From: Streptosporangium roseum DSM 43021 | GTDB taxonomy: Bacteria > Actinomycetota > Actinomycetes > Streptosporangiales > Streptosporangiaceae | DNA length: 64,000 nt | Assembly: GCF_000024865.1 (NCBI RefSeq) | Contig: NC_013595.1 | Coordinates: forward strand, 1,054,001 to 1,118,000 | Direction of reading: 5' to 3' | Shown here: one piece after another, positions 1 through 7,668 of the stretch | Layout: each line of letters begins with the position of its first letter | How positions within the stretch are numbered: the stretch's first letter is position 1 | The notes under the pieces: model-generated | Told to the model about the DNA's origin: nothing | The model's input: only the letters and a program-made list of their open reading frames with translations | The model's database searches: none | Made by a program: the position numbers and the translations under genes

Positions 1-858
1 AGCCGGGCGCTCGAAGGGCTCGGCGGAGCCATGCTGGCGCTGCTGAACGGCCGGGTCACCCGGGCCGAGCGGGAGTTCGAGGACGTGGTCGCGGCCTTCG
101 GCGCGGTGGGCGAACGCTGGGGGAAGGCACAGGGGCTCGACTGGCTCGGCTTGATCGCGAGCTGGCGCGGTGAGTGGGCGCGCTCCATGGAGCTGTGGAA
201 GGGCGCGCTGGACCTGCTCGAAGAGCTCGGCGCGCTCGAAGAGATCATGGATGTGCTGTGCAGGCGCGCCGACGGGCTGCGGCGCCGGGGTGACGACGCG
301 GCCGCGGCCGCCGACTACCTTCGCGTGGCCGAGCTCGCCCGCAGGACGGGCAGGCCGGAGACGATGGTGGTGGCCCACCTGGGGCTGGGCGAGCTGGCCC
401 GCTTCGAGGGCGATCACGCCGAGGCGGCCCGGCGGTTCGATGCCGCGCTGGCGGCCGGGGAGACCGGCGCGTTCACCACCGACGGCATCAGGTCGCGCGT
501 GCTCACCGCGCTGGGACGGCTGGCCGGGGCGACGGGCGACACGCGGGAGGCCATGATCAGGCATCGCGGGGCGCTGGCCGCCGCGCTGAGGTCACCGCTG
601 GCGATCGACCTCGCCGACGCCGCCGAGGGCCTGGCCGGGCAGGCCCTGCTTGAGGGTACGGCGGAGCGGGCGGCGCTGCTGCTCGGCGTGGGCGTGGCGC
701 TGCGCGGCATGGCCGTGACCGGTGATCGCGACGTCGCCGGGATCGCCGCGGGCGCCACGGACGTCCTCGGCGCGGAGGCGTTCGCGACGGTGTTCGCGCG
801 GGGCGCGGCGATGGGCCGGCAGGAGGCGCTGACAGTCCTGGGCGGCCCCGGCGCGTGA
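1..858 (+). CDS. C-terminal part of an AfsR/SARP-type TPR regulator (5' truncated by window)
   Basis: The reading frame is open from base 1, so the gene starts upstream of the window; the first internal ATG is at 31 but nothing marks it as the true start. The visible 285 residues are helical, Ala/Leu/Arg-rich TPR-like repeats (paired helices such as residues with RAEREFEDVVAAFGAVGERW and AEAARRFDAALAAGE). The tail ending near GAEAFATVFARGAAMGRQEAL is typical of the C-terminus of BTAD/AfsR-family transcriptional regulators and related STAND ATPases. The DNA-binding and ATPase domains, if present, are outside the window. The FAD monooxygenase begins 52 bp downstream, and the gap carries repeated CTGTCAG sites, so it may be a target. 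Family assignment is from overall pattern and is moderately sure; function is inferred. Confidence 0.7.
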   Translation, partial: SRALEGLGGAMLALLNGRVTRAEREFEDVVAAFGAVGERWGKAQGLDWLGLIASWRGEWARSMELWKGALDLLEELGALEEIMDVLCRRADGLRRRGDDAAAAADYLRVAELARRTGRPETMVVAHLGLGELARFEGDHAEAARRFDAALAAGETGAFTTDGIRSRVLTALGRLAGATGDTREAMIRHRGALAAALRSPLAIDLADAAEGLAGQALLEGTAERAALLLGVGVALRGMAVTGDRDVAGIAAGATDVLGAEAFATVFARGAAMGRQEALTVLGGPGA

Positions 859-887
859 CTGTCAGCCGGTGGGGACCCGGCTGTCAG
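829..887. promoter_or_regulatory. Cluster of three CTGTCAG/CTGACAG sites before the monooxygenase
   Basis: CTGACAG at 829-835 (inverted), CTGTCAG at 859-865 and CTGTCAG at 881-887. The last two are direct repeats exactly 22 bp apart, about two helical turns, as seen for SARP-type operators. They sit across the end of the regulator gene and just before the monooxygenase start at 911. Role as an operator is inferred. Confidence 0.35.
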
Positions 888-910
888 CGGCTCCGGCGAG
901 GCTCCGGGAC

Positions 911-2074
911 ATGAAGAACACCAACGTCCTCATCTCCGGCGCCAGCATCGGCGGCCCCGCCCTCGCCTACTGGCTCGACCGCTACGGCTTCAACGTCACC
1001 GTCGTCGAGAAGGCCCCGGCCCTGCGCGCGGGCGGCCAGGCCGTCGACTTCAAGGGCGAGACCCACCTCACCGTGCTGAGGCGGATGGGCATCCTGGAGG
1101 ATGTGCGGCGGCTGCAGACCGGCGGGACCGACCAGGAGATCGTCGACGCCGACGGCCGCAGGCTGGCGGTCATCCCCGGCGAGTTCACCGGCGGTGAGAT
1201 CGAGATCAAGCGCGGCGACCTGTCCAGGCTGCTGTACGACAGGACGGCCGCCGGCTGCGAATACGTCTTCGGTGACTCCATCACGTCCCTGACCGAGACC
1301 GCGGACGGCGTGCATGTCACCTTCGAGCGTGCCGCGCCGCGCACGTTCGACCTGGTGGTGGGCGCGGACGGGATCCACTCCAACGTGCGCCGCCTGGCCT
1401 TCGGCCCGGAGGCCGACCACGTCGCGTTCCTCGGCCACTACTACGCCCTGGCCGAGCTGCCGGGAGACTTCGGGCCCGTGCCGAAGATGTACAACGAGCC
1501 CGGCAGGATGGTCGCCGTCGGCGGGCCGAAGGCGCCCGCGTTCTTCGTCTTCGCCTCCGAGCAGCTCGACTACGACCGCTACGACGTCGAGCAGCACAAG
1601 CGGATCGTGGCCGAGGCCTACGCGGGCATGGGCTGGCGGGGCCCCGCGATCGTCGACGCGGTACGGCGGGCGGACGATCTCTACCTCGACTCGATCAGCC
1701 AGGTCAGGATCGACCACTACGCCAGGGGCCGGGTGGTGCTGCTCGGCGACGCCGCCTACGGCAACACCCTGGGCGGCTTCGGCACCGGTCTGGCCGTGGT
1801 CGGCGCCTACGTCCTGGCGGGGGAGCTGGCCGCGGCCGGTGGTGATCACCGCCTGGCCTTCGAGCGGTACGAGGAGGAGTTCCGCGGATACGCCAAGGTG
1901 GCCCGGAGCGGCAACGCCGGCCCCTTCCTCGCCCCCGGCAGCCCGGCCAGGATCCGCATGCGCAACTGGACGTTCAAGTACGGCTTCCTGCTGGGCCTGA
2001 TGCTGAAGATGACCGACATGTTCGCCACCCGCATCACCCTGAAGGACTACGAGCCCGTACGGCAGGCCCGCTGA
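911..2074 (+). CDS. FAD-dependent monooxygenase (PHBH/UbiH fold)
   Basis: Predicted flavoprotein hydroxylase of 387 aa, the normal size for the para-hydroxybenzoate hydroxylase-fold family that oxidises aromatic or polyketide substrates with NAD(P)H and O2. The three family motifs are visible: the N-terminal dinucleotide loop (VLISGASIGGPALAYWL, residues about 6-22), the DG motif (VVGADGIHSNVRR, about 160) and the GD motif (RVVLLGDAAYGNTLGGFGTG, about 275-295). ATG 911 is preferred over GTG 869 because the FAD-binding strand then begins at the N-terminus. Cytoplasmic. The neighbouring upstream regulator and repeat cluster suggest local control. Substrate cannot be told from the sequence; inactivation of a xenobiotic such as a rifamycin or tetracycline is one possibility for this family. 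Confidence 0.85.
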   Translation: MKNTNVLISGASIGGPALAYWLDRYGFNVTVVEKAPALRAGGQAVDFKGETHLTVLRRMGILEDVRRLQTGGTDQEIVDADGRRLAVIPGEFTGGEIEIKRGDLSRLLYDRTAAGCEYVFGDSITSLTETADGVHVTFERAAPRTFDLVVGADGIHSNVRRLAFGPEADHVAFLGHYYALAELPGDFGPVPKMYNEPGRMVAVGGPKAPAFFVFASEQLDYDRYDVEQHKRIVAEAYAGMGWRGPAIVDAVRRADDLYLDSISQVRIDHYARGRVVLLGDAAYGNTLGGFGTGLAVVGAYVLAGELAAAGGDHRLAFERYEEEFRGYAKVARSGNAGPFLAPGSPARIRMRNWTFKYGFLLGLMLKMTDMFATRITLKDYEPVRQAR

Positions 2075-2139
2075 CGGTGTCGTTCCCGGAAACCCTCGGC
2101 CGCCCGCACCCGCAGGGAACGGGGACGAGCGCCGAGAGG

Positions 2140-2643
2140 TCATCGTGCTTGCCCGTCCGTGACGGCGGGGATGATCCGGTAGTCGCGCTGGAAGACGAGA
2201 TTGTGCAGGTCGGCGGTGACGACGGCCCGGAGGGTGGGCAGCTCGGCCGCGGCCTGCCCGGGGGTGAAGACGTTGAGCGGCCATTCGCCCACGGTGCCGC
2301 CCCGCAGGTGCGGGTGGTGGAATCCGGCACCGTAGAAGGCCCGGATGATGATCGGACTGATGCCGGTGGCGCGCTGTTCGGGCCAGGACAGTGCCCATAC
2401 GGCGTCGACTCCGCCGTCCGGCGAGCGGCGTGTTCCGGTCGCGGTCACCGCACCGGTGCCGCGCAGCAGATGGGTGTCGACCTCCTCCAGGGTCTGCCGG
2501 GCGTAGGGGTCGAGGAGGGTGACGGCCTGCTGGAAGAGGCGCTCCTTGTCCTGGCGGGAGACGGCGTCGCCGTGGGTGCGGTCGCGCAGGTCGGCGAAGT
2601 GGCGCAGCAGCGCCGCCGCGTGGTCCGGTGCGGTCGTGTTCAC
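2140..2643 (-). CDS. Conserved hypothetical protein, third gene of efflux/hydrolase operon
   Basis: A 167-aa protein starting at GTG 2643, with a strong GGAGGA Shine-Dalgarno and a 4-bp GTGA overlap with the stop of the upstream hydrolase gene, so the two are translationally coupled. No signal peptide or membrane segment. The core (TRRSPDGGVDAVWALSWPEQ, then FYGAGFHHPHLRGGTVGEWP) is rich in aromatic residues and glycine and looks like a small alpha+beta domain, but I do not recognise the family. Codon use matches its neighbours. Its position after an MFS pump and an alpha/beta hydrolase suggests a role in the same detoxification or modification process; that is inference only. Confidence 0.7.
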   Translation of the reverse strand: MNTTAPDHAAALLRHFADLRDRTHGDAVSRQDKERLFQQAVTLLDPYARQTLEEVDTHLLRGTGAVTATGTRRSPDGGVDAVWALSWPEQRATGISPIIIRAFYGAGFHHPHLRGGTVGEWPLNVFTPGQAAAELPTLRAVVTADLHNLVFQRDYRIIPAVTDGQAR

Positions 2644-3440
2644 GGGGTCCTCCGGGAGTACGTGACGCCCAGCCAGTGGCGGAGCGCGGGGTCGGTCAGA
2701 AAGGCGCCGTGGCGCATGCCGCGGAACTCCCGGAACGTGACGGTGTTCCCGGCCGTTTGCAGGTGCCGGGCGTATCCACGGGCGTCGTCGGCGACGGGGT
2801 CGAGGGAGCCCGCGGCGATGATCGCGGGAGCGAGTCCGGTGGGGTCGGCGGCCTCGTCCGGGGTGCTGTAGAGCGGGGTGGCGCCGCCGGCGGCCGGGTG
2901 GCGGCCCGCGGTGCCCCGGTAGGCCCGCCAGGCCGCCAGCAGTCCGGCCCGGCTGGGGAAGGCCTCCGCGTCGCGGCTGTAGGAGGGGGCCTGGCACCGC
3001 GGGTCGATCGGCGGGTAGACCAGCACCTGCGCGGCCAGCGGCAGCCGCCGGTCCCGCCACACGAGAGCGGCGCACGCGGCGACCGTGCCGCCGGCGCTGT
3101 CCCCGCCCACCGCGATCGGCCCGTCGGAGATGGTCTGGGCCCAGGTCATGGCGGCCAGGACGTCCAGAAGGGCGGCCGGGTGAGGGTGCCCGGGGGCCAG
3201 CCGGTAGTCAACGCTGACCACGGTGGCCGAGGCGGCCCGTGCCAGGTCGGCGCAGGCCGGGTGCCAGCCGGCGGCCGATCCCGCCGACCAGCTCCCGCCG
3301 TGCGCCCACACCAGCACGCCACGCGGGGCCGGTCCACTCCGGTAGACCCGCAGGGGGACGTCGTGATCCGGGCCGGGCACGGTGGCCGCCTCCCAGCGGA
3401 CGGTGCCGGGAGGTCCCGGCACTCTTTGAGGCGAGGTCAC
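2640..3440 (-). CDS. Alpha/beta hydrolase (hormone-sensitive-lipase-like esterase)
   Basis: A 266-aa esterase/lipase of the HSL (Abhydrolase_3) family. The HGG oxyanion motif is in VWAHGGSWSAG (about residue 47), the nucleophile elbow is GDSAGG, the acid lies in AAGSLDPVADDA and the base in GMRHGAF near the C-terminus, so the catalytic set is complete. It starts at GTG 3440, which overlaps the MFS stop by 4 bp (GTGA), and its own stop overlaps the next start in the same way, giving a three-gene coupled operon. No signal peptide, so cytoplasmic. Substrate unknown; co-expression with an EmrB/QacA-type pump suggests hydrolysis of a toxic ester or acyl compound. Family call is firm, role inferred. 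Confidence 0.88.
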   Translation of the reverse strand: MTSPQRVPGPPGTVRWEAATVPGPDHDVPLRVYRSGPAPRGVLVWAHGGSWSAGSAAGWHPACADLARAASATVVSVDYRLAPGHPHPAALLDVLAAMTWAQTISDGPIAVGGDSAGGTVAACAALVWRDRRLPLAAQVLVYPPIDPRCQAPSYSRDAEAFPSRAGLLAAWRAYRGTAGRHPAAGGATPLYSTPDEAADPTGLAPAIIAAGSLDPVADDARGYARHLQTAGNTVTFREFRGMRHGAFLTDPALRHWLGVTYSRRTP

Positions 3441-4933
3441 TTGACCGGTGCGTGCTCGGCGCGGCGGGGGGCGAGGAACGCTCCGGCGAGCACCGCGCCG
3501 ACGAGGACGACGGCGGAGTTGACGAGGATGGCGAGGGAGACGCCGGACAGGACGGCGTCGGGGCCGCTGCCGTCCAGGGCGGTCATCCGGGCGGTGGCGA
3601 TGGCGCTCATGATCGGGATGCCCATGGTGATGCCGACCTGCTGGGTCATCGTGGCCAGACCGGTGGCCAGGCCCTGCTCGCGGTCGGGCAGGCCGGAGGT
3701 GGCGGTGACCATGAATCCGACGATCATGAACATGTTGCCGACGCCGCCGATGAAGGTGGCCGCCAGCAGCAGCCAGATCCAGGCGCCGGACGTGCCGAGC
3801 GCGACCAGGGAGACGGTGGCGACGGCCTGGATGACGCCGCCGGTGACGATGGTGGCGCGGTTGCCCATCCGGCCGACGGCCCTGCCGCCGAAGGTGCCGC
3901 CGATGACGGTGCCCAGCCCCAGGACGCCGAAGGCCAGTCCGGTGGCCAGCGGGGAGTAGCCCAGCACCTTCTGCAGGTAGAGGGTGAGCAGGAAGACCAG
4001 GGAGGTCTCGGTGACGAAGGCGATCAGGCCCACGGCGTTGCCCCAGACCACGGTGGGCCGCTTCATGATCTGCACGGGGACGAGCGGGTCGGCGGAGCGC
4101 TTCTCGATGAACCAGAACCCGGCCAGCAGCGCCGCGCCGGCGACCAGGGCGGCCAGGGTGGCGGGGTCGCCCCAGCCGGTCTCGCCCGCCTGGGTGAGGC
4201 CGTAGACCAGGGTGAGCAGGCCGCCGGTGACGGCGACGGCGCCGGGCACGTCCAGCCGGGAACGGCCGGCGGGGCGGGAGTCGGGGATGGCGGACGGGGC
4301 CAGGATCACCACGAGGGCGGCCACCGGAACGTTGATCAGGAAGGCCCAGCGCCAGGACAGCAGGTCGGTCAGCAGCCCGCCGAGGATCGCGCCGGCGGTG
4401 AACCCGGCCGACATCAGGGCGCCGTTGAGGCCGAGGGCCCTGTCCCGCAGCGGCCCTTCCTTGAAGGAGGTGGTCAGCAGGGAAAGTCCGGCTGGGGTGA
4501 CGGCCGCGGTGGCCAGCCCCTGCAGCACGCGGGCGACCAGCAGCATCCCCGGCGAGGTGGCGAGGCCGCCGAGGGCGGAGGACAGGCCGAGCAGTGCCAT
4601 GCCGCCCAGGAACAGGCGCTTGCGGCCGAACAGGTCCGCCACCCGGCCGAACAGCAGGGTGAAGCCGGCCGCGGTCAGGGCGAAGGCGGTGGCGATCCAT
4701 TGCAGGTCGGCCAGGGAGAAGCCCAGGCCGGCGCCGACCACGGGGAGGGCCACGTTCAGGATGGAGAAGTCCACCGCGACCATGAACTGGGATCCGAGCA
4801 GCAGGGCGAGCACCAGTTTCTGGCGCCCTGTCATGCGTGCCGCCTGTCGCCGGCCGGTCGGCGTGGTCGCGGTCGCCGGTGAGTCCGAGGGGTGAGGTGT
4901 GGTGGCCGGCGGGGCCTGGTCGAGTGTGGACAT
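3437..4933 (-). CDS. MFS multidrug efflux transporter, 14-TM DHA2 (EmrB/QacA) type
   Basis: A 498-aa drug:H+ antiporter. After a polar N-tail of about 35 residues there are roughly 14 hydrophobic segments; the first gives LALLLGSQFMVAVDFSILNV, and the motif A loop is GRVADLFGRKRLFLGG. The segment VARVLQGLATAAVTPAGLSL corresponds to the antiporter region after TM4. The start ATG 4933 has an excellent AGGAGG Shine-Dalgarno 7 nt upstream. It is the first gene of a coupled operon with a hydrolase and a hypothetical protein. The promoter region carries a near-perfect 24-bp inverted repeat and a weaker second copy, so drug-responsive repression by a TetR- or MarR-type regulator is likely, but no such gene lies next to it. 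Substrate unknown. Confidence 0.9.
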   Translation of the reverse strand: MSTLDQAPPATTPHPSDSPATATTPTGRRQAARMTGRQKLVLALLLGSQFMVAVDFSILNVALPVVGAGLGFSLADLQWIATAFALTAAGFTLLFGRVADLFGRKRLFLGGMALLGLSSALGGLATSPGMLLVARVLQGLATAAVTPAGLSLLTTSFKEGPLRDRALGLNGALMSAGFTAGAILGGLLTDLLSWRWAFLINVPVAALVVILAPSAIPDSRPAGRSRLDVPGAVAVTGGLLTLVYGLTQAGETGWGDPATLAALVAGAALLAGFWFIEKRSADPLVPVQIMKRPTVVWGNAVGLIAFVTETSLVFLLTLYLQKVLGYSPLATGLAFGVLGLGTVIGGTFGGRAVGRMGNRATIVTGGVIQAVATVSLVALGTSGAWIWLLLAATFIGGVGNMFMIVGFMVTATSGLPDREQGLATGLATMTQQVGITMGIPIMSAIATARMTALDGSGPDAVLSGVSLAILVNSAVVLVGAVLAGAFLAPRRAEHAPVK

Positions 4934-4956
4934 GGATTTCCTCCTGGATGAACCCT

Positions 4957-4980
4957 TTAATGGAACTTTGGTTCTATTAA
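4957..4980. promoter_or_regulatory. Palindromic operator upstream of the MFS operon (site 1)
   Basis: TTAATGGAAC, 4-nt spacer TTTG, GTTCTATTAA: 10-bp arms with a single mismatch, 23 bp upstream of the MFS start on the minus strand. The form is typical of TetR/MarR-family operators. AT-rich in a GC-rich background. Confidence 0.6.
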
Positions 4981-5010
4981 GATGTGACGACGGTAGCACA
5001 GGAGGATGGC

Positions 5011-5034
5011 TTAATGGAACTAGAGAACCGTTAT
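5011..5034. promoter_or_regulatory. Degenerate second operator of the MFS operon (site 2)
   Basis: The half-site TTAATGGAAC is repeated exactly 54 bp from site 1, followed after 4 nt by a weaker arm (6 of 10 matching). Two sites on similar DNA faces suggest cooperative binding. Confidence 0.4.
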
Positions 5035-5118
5035 GGGTGGTGAAGGTGCGGAGCCGGCCGCGGAGCGGCCGGGTGCACCGCTCCGCATCCATGCCCCGGG
5101 CGATGTCCCCATCTGATC

Positions 5119-5144
5119 GTTAGTCGTCCGGCCAACTCGGGTAG
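5119..5144 (+). promoter_or_regulatory. SigB-like promoter of the Arg/Gly-rich secreted protein gene
   Basis: GTTAG at 5119-5123 and GGGTAG at 5139-5144, separated by 15 nt. This resembles the GNNT-N14-16-GGGTA(C/T) pattern known for Streptomyces SigB-type stress sigma factors. The same pair at the same spacing precedes the phosphodiesterase gene at 7669-7694, supporting function. Confidence 0.45.
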
Positions 5145-5161
5145 AGATCCGTCTGTACATG

Positions 5162-5196
5162 TGTGCCCCCCGGAAGATCGGAAAATGGGGGGTGTG
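5162..5196 (+). promoter_or_regulatory. SD-sequestering leader hairpin, copy 1
   Basis: CCCCCC at 5166-5171 pairs with GGGGGG at 5187-5192, and flanking UGUG tracts can add four G-U pairs. GGGGGG is the only Shine-Dalgarno-like tract before ATG 5202, 9 nt away, so the stem would hide it. The same structure with identical spacing occurs at 7710-7743. Confidence 0.5.
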
Positions 5197-5201
5197 CTCG
5201 G

Positions 5202-5960
5202 ATGAGCATCATGAAGGCCGGCGTGCTGGCCGTACTCATAGGGGTGGCGGCGGTCGGCGCCGTCCAGCACTCGAAGCCGACATCGGGTCAATCCTCGAGC
5301 TGGGTGGTCAAGCGGCCGGGACACTCGTCCGTCAAGCGGCCTGCGAGCTGGACGATCAGGCGGCCGAACCCGACCGGCGGGCGGGACAGGGACCGGGGGT
5401 TCGGGCGTCCGGGGGGACCGGGCGTGAAGCGGCACGGTGACTGGAGGGTCAGGCGGCCGGGCATGGATGCCAGGCGCGACAGGCAGTGGGCGTCCGGGCG
5501 GCCCGGAGGGCCGGCGCTCAGGGGGCCCGATGGCTGGAAGGCCAGGCAGCAGGGCCCGGATGCCAGGTACGACAGGGACCGGGGTTACGGGCGGTCCGAT
5601 GGATCGGCGGCCGGCCGGGGCTACGGGCGGTCCGATGGATCGGCGGCCGGCCGTGGCAGGGACCGGGGTTACGGGCGGTTCGACGGACCTGCGGCCGGCC
5701 GGGGCGGGGACCGGGGCTACGGGCGCTCCAACGGGCCGGACGCCAGGAACGACGGGGACTGGGGGTACGGGCGGTCCGACGGCCCGCTCACCAGGCGGCA
5801 CAGGAACCGGGCGTTCGGACGGTACGAGGACTGGAACGGCAGGCGTCCCGGGGAGGGGATGGTCAGGCGGCCGTCGCGGGCAGAGTCCGGCGCCCGGCCC
5901 TTCCGGCCCGGCAGGGGGCAGGCCCGGCAGGACCGGCCCCGGGCGGAGCTGGAGTGGTGA
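5202..5960 (+). CDS. Secreted Arg/Gly/Asp-rich repeat protein
   Basis: A 252-aa protein of unknown function. It begins with a short signal peptide (MKAGVLAVLIGVAAVGAVQ from the second ATG, 5211), so it is probably exported. The rest is low-complexity and strongly basic, built on RGYGRSDG- and GRGRDRGYGR-type repeats (about residues 120-210) plus scattered VKRPG/VRRPG units, with almost no hydrophobic core. It is therefore likely disordered and might bind nucleic acid, acidic cell-wall polymers or phosphate groups. ATG 5202 is chosen because the GGGGGG tract lies 9 nt upstream and the spacing matches the paralogous leader of the gene at 7749. Codon use in the repeats is still GC-rich, supporting coding, but other frames are open too, so this is less certain than a domain-based call. 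Confidence 0.6.
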   Translation: MSIMKAGVLAVLIGVAAVGAVQHSKPTSGQSSSWVVKRPGHSSVKRPASWTIRRPNPTGGRDRDRGFGRPGGPGVKRHGDWRVRRPGMDARRDRQWASGRPGGPALRGPDGWKARQQGPDARYDRDRGYGRSDGSAAGRGYGRSDGSAAGRGRDRGYGRFDGPAAGRGGDRGYGRSNGPDARNDGDWGYGRSDGPLTRRHRNRAFGRYEDWNGRRPGEGMVRRPSRAESGARPFRPGRGQARQDRPRAELEW

Positions 5961-6040
5961 TCCGGCGGCGTTGACCCGTCACCGCGGGCAGGCGCGGGCC
6001 TCCGGCGGATCCGCCGGAGGCCCCTGGGGTGGGCGGGAGC

Positions 6041-6310
6041 TCACCATGCCCTGGGCGCATGCCCTGCCAGCTGGGCGACGTCCTCGGCGCCGTCTCTCAT
6101 CAGCTTGCCGGCCATGTCGGCCAGGGCACGCCCCGCCGCCAGCTCGTCACCGATCGCCGGAACAGGCTGGTCCTCCGGGTTGCGCCGGGCGTACGCGACG
6201 CACTCGCGCCTTCTGCCGTCAGGTGTCATCAGCACGGCCCTGGCGGTGGTGACGTCGTCGTTGTCGTCCTCACTGATGAATATCTGCACGTCCCATTGCT
6301 TTGATTCCAT
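6041..6310 (-). CDS. DUF1876 (Rv1738-like) small protein
   Basis: An 89-aa protein resembling Mycobacterium tuberculosis Rv1738, a DosR-regulon protein with a fold similar to ribosome hibernation factors. Shared pattern: WDVQIFISEDD at the N-terminus, TTARAVL, then YARRNPEDQPVPAIGDELAAGRALADMAGKL split across the middle. ATG 6310 has a GGGAGG Shine-Dalgarno 8 nt upstream and is preferred over GTG 6319. The region upstream contains a perfect 16-bp palindrome (6369-6384). Probably a cytoplasmic stress or dormancy protein that binds ribosomes or RNA; that role is inferred from the family. Convergent with the upstream secreted-protein gene. Confidence 0.85.
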   Translation of the reverse strand: MESKQWDVQIFISEDDNDDVTTARAVLMTPDGRRRECVAYARRNPEDQPVPAIGDELAAGRALADMAGKLMRDGAEDVAQLAGHAPRAW

Positions 6311-6319
6311 TACGAACAC

Positions 6320-6575
6320 CTCCCGTTCAAGCCTCCTCCTCCACCGGCGTGACCGGAAGGGGCATTAGCCCTGTCATGACAGGGTTTTGCCGCCTATGAC
6401 CTCCCAAAAGGGAAAATTTCCTACTCACAGGTGGTTCATCCGTGGTGGCGCGCGAACAGGACCGCGTCACTGGGGCAGGCCGAGCCCAGTAGTCCTACTG
6501 ATGGCACCGGTGCGCTGGTAGACCAAGCTCGTGGCATCGGCAGACGACGACCTCTGTGAGAAGGAGCCGGTTTAT
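6320..6575. other. Divergent intergenic region between DUF1876 and hydrolase genes
   Basis: 256 bp with no gene. It holds the palindrome at 6369-6384, an AT-rich patch (AAAAGGGAAAATTT, 6407-6420) and a small inverted repeat AGTAG-TC-CTACT at 6488-6499. Promoters for both flanking genes must lie here, but no clear -35/-10 pair can be assigned. Confidence 0.5.
6369..6384. promoter_or_regulatory. Perfect 16-bp palindrome upstream of the DUF1876 gene
   Basis: CCCTGTCATGACAGGG lies 58 bp upstream of the DUF1876 start, a typical operator position. It does not match the DevR/DosR box pattern. The core CTGTCA resembles the repeats at 829-887, which may be chance. Confidence 0.5.
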
Positions 6576-7490
6576 ATGTCTCAGGGACGCATGGTGAACG
6601 TCGGCGACGTCGAACTGTGGACCGAGGAGTTCGGCGACCCGTCGCACCCCCCGGTGCTGCTGGTGATGGGCGCGATGTCGCAGGGGGTCCTGTGGCCGGA
6701 CGAGTTCGTCGGGCGGCTGGTCGCCGGAGGCCGGCGGGTCATCCGCTACGACCACCGCGACACCGGCCGCTCGGACACCGTCGACTTCGACTCCCATCCC
6801 TACACCTGGGCCGACATCAAGGCCGACGTGCTCGGCCTCCTGGACGCCTACGGGATCGGCGCGGCCCACATCGTCGGGCACTCGGCGGGCGGCCTGCTCG
6901 GCCAGTGGATCGCGGCCGAGCAGCCGGACCGGGTGCTGACGCTGACGGCGATCGGGTCGTCACCGCTGGGCGGCAGGGAGGGGCAGGTGCTGATGCGCGC
7001 GCTGATGGGCCAGGAGCAGCCCCCCGGTAGCCTGCCCCCGCCCACGCCGGAGTTCGTGGAGTTCTTCACCAAGGCGGCGGTGAACCCGCCGCCCGCCGGC
7101 CGGCGCGAGCAGATCGACTTCCAGATCGAGCTGGCCCGGGTGCTGCACGGCCCGGCCCTGCCGTTCGACGAGGACGAGCAGCGGCGCGTGGAGGAGCGGC
7201 TCCACGACCGCGCCGTCGACCCCGCGGCCGTGGTCAACCACCAGCGCGCCGGGACCACGGCCTCCGACTTCGAGCCCGTGGGAATCCTGCACCGGGTGGT
7301 CGCGCCCACGCTCGTCATCGAGGGCACGCACGAGCCGGTCAAACCGGGTCACGGAGCATTCATCGCCCAGGAGATCCCGGGAGCCGAGCTCCTGATGATC
7401 GAGGGGATGGGCCACACCCTGCCCCCTCAGGTGCACCGGCAGCTCGCCGACGCCATCCTGGAGCACACCGGCGACCGCCCGGAGCGCTGA
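6576..7490 (+). CDS. Alpha/beta hydrolase, RdmC-like (aclacinomycin methylesterase family)
   Basis: A 304-aa alpha/beta-fold hydrolase. The N-terminal strand-loop (WTEEFGDPSHPPVLLVMG) and YDHRDTGRSD motif are typical of RdmC-type methylesterases and related actinobacterial hydrolases. The nucleophile elbow is GHSAGG with Ser103, and the catalytic His is in GMGHTLPPQ. The acid position reads GTHEPV, so Glu probably stands where relatives have Asp. ATG 6576 has AAGGAG about 9 nt upstream and is preferred over the upstream start at 6531. No signal peptide, so cytoplasmic. Stand-alone gene. Substrate unknown; no polyketide cluster is visible nearby, so a detoxifying esterase is as likely as antibiotic tailoring. 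Confidence 0.88.
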   Translation: MSQGRMVNVGDVELWTEEFGDPSHPPVLLVMGAMSQGVLWPDEFVGRLVAGGRRVIRYDHRDTGRSDTVDFDSHPYTWADIKADVLGLLDAYGIGAAHIVGHSAGGLLGQWIAAEQPDRVLTLTAIGSSPLGGREGQVLMRALMGQEQPPGSLPPPTPEFVEFFTKAAVNPPPAGRREQIDFQIELARVLHGPALPFDEDEQRRVEERLHDRAVDPAAVVNHQRAGTTASDFEPVGILHRVVAPTLVIEGTHEPVKPGHGAFIAQEIPGAELLMIEGMGHTLPPQVHRQLADAILEHTGDRPER

Positions 7491-7668
7491 TCGGCCGGGC
7501 GCCCGTCACGGGGCGGGGGAGGAGTCCCCGAGCGGCCCGCTCCCGGCGGCGCCCCCTTTCGACCCCTGCTGCGCCGGACGGAGGGGATCACCTCCCGCGT
7601 CCGCTTCGAACACCTGGCCGGAACCGGTCCGCGGGCCTGTCGCCGTGCCTTCCGGAGCTCCACCGGCC

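Noticed and set aside
884..2398. Long minus-strand frame (504 codons) opposite the monooxygenase
   Set aside because: Shadow of a high-GC gene; Gly/Arg/His-rich with no motif, while the plus strand has full FAD motifs.
3239..4882. 547-codon plus-strand frame opposite the MFS gene
   Set aside because: Gly/Glu/Gln-rich low-complexity shadow; the minus strand encodes a clear transporter.
5437..6252. Gly/Arg/Thr-rich frame overlapping the secreted repeat protein
   Set aside because: Same repeats read in another frame; no start signals, and it overlaps the DUF1876 gene.
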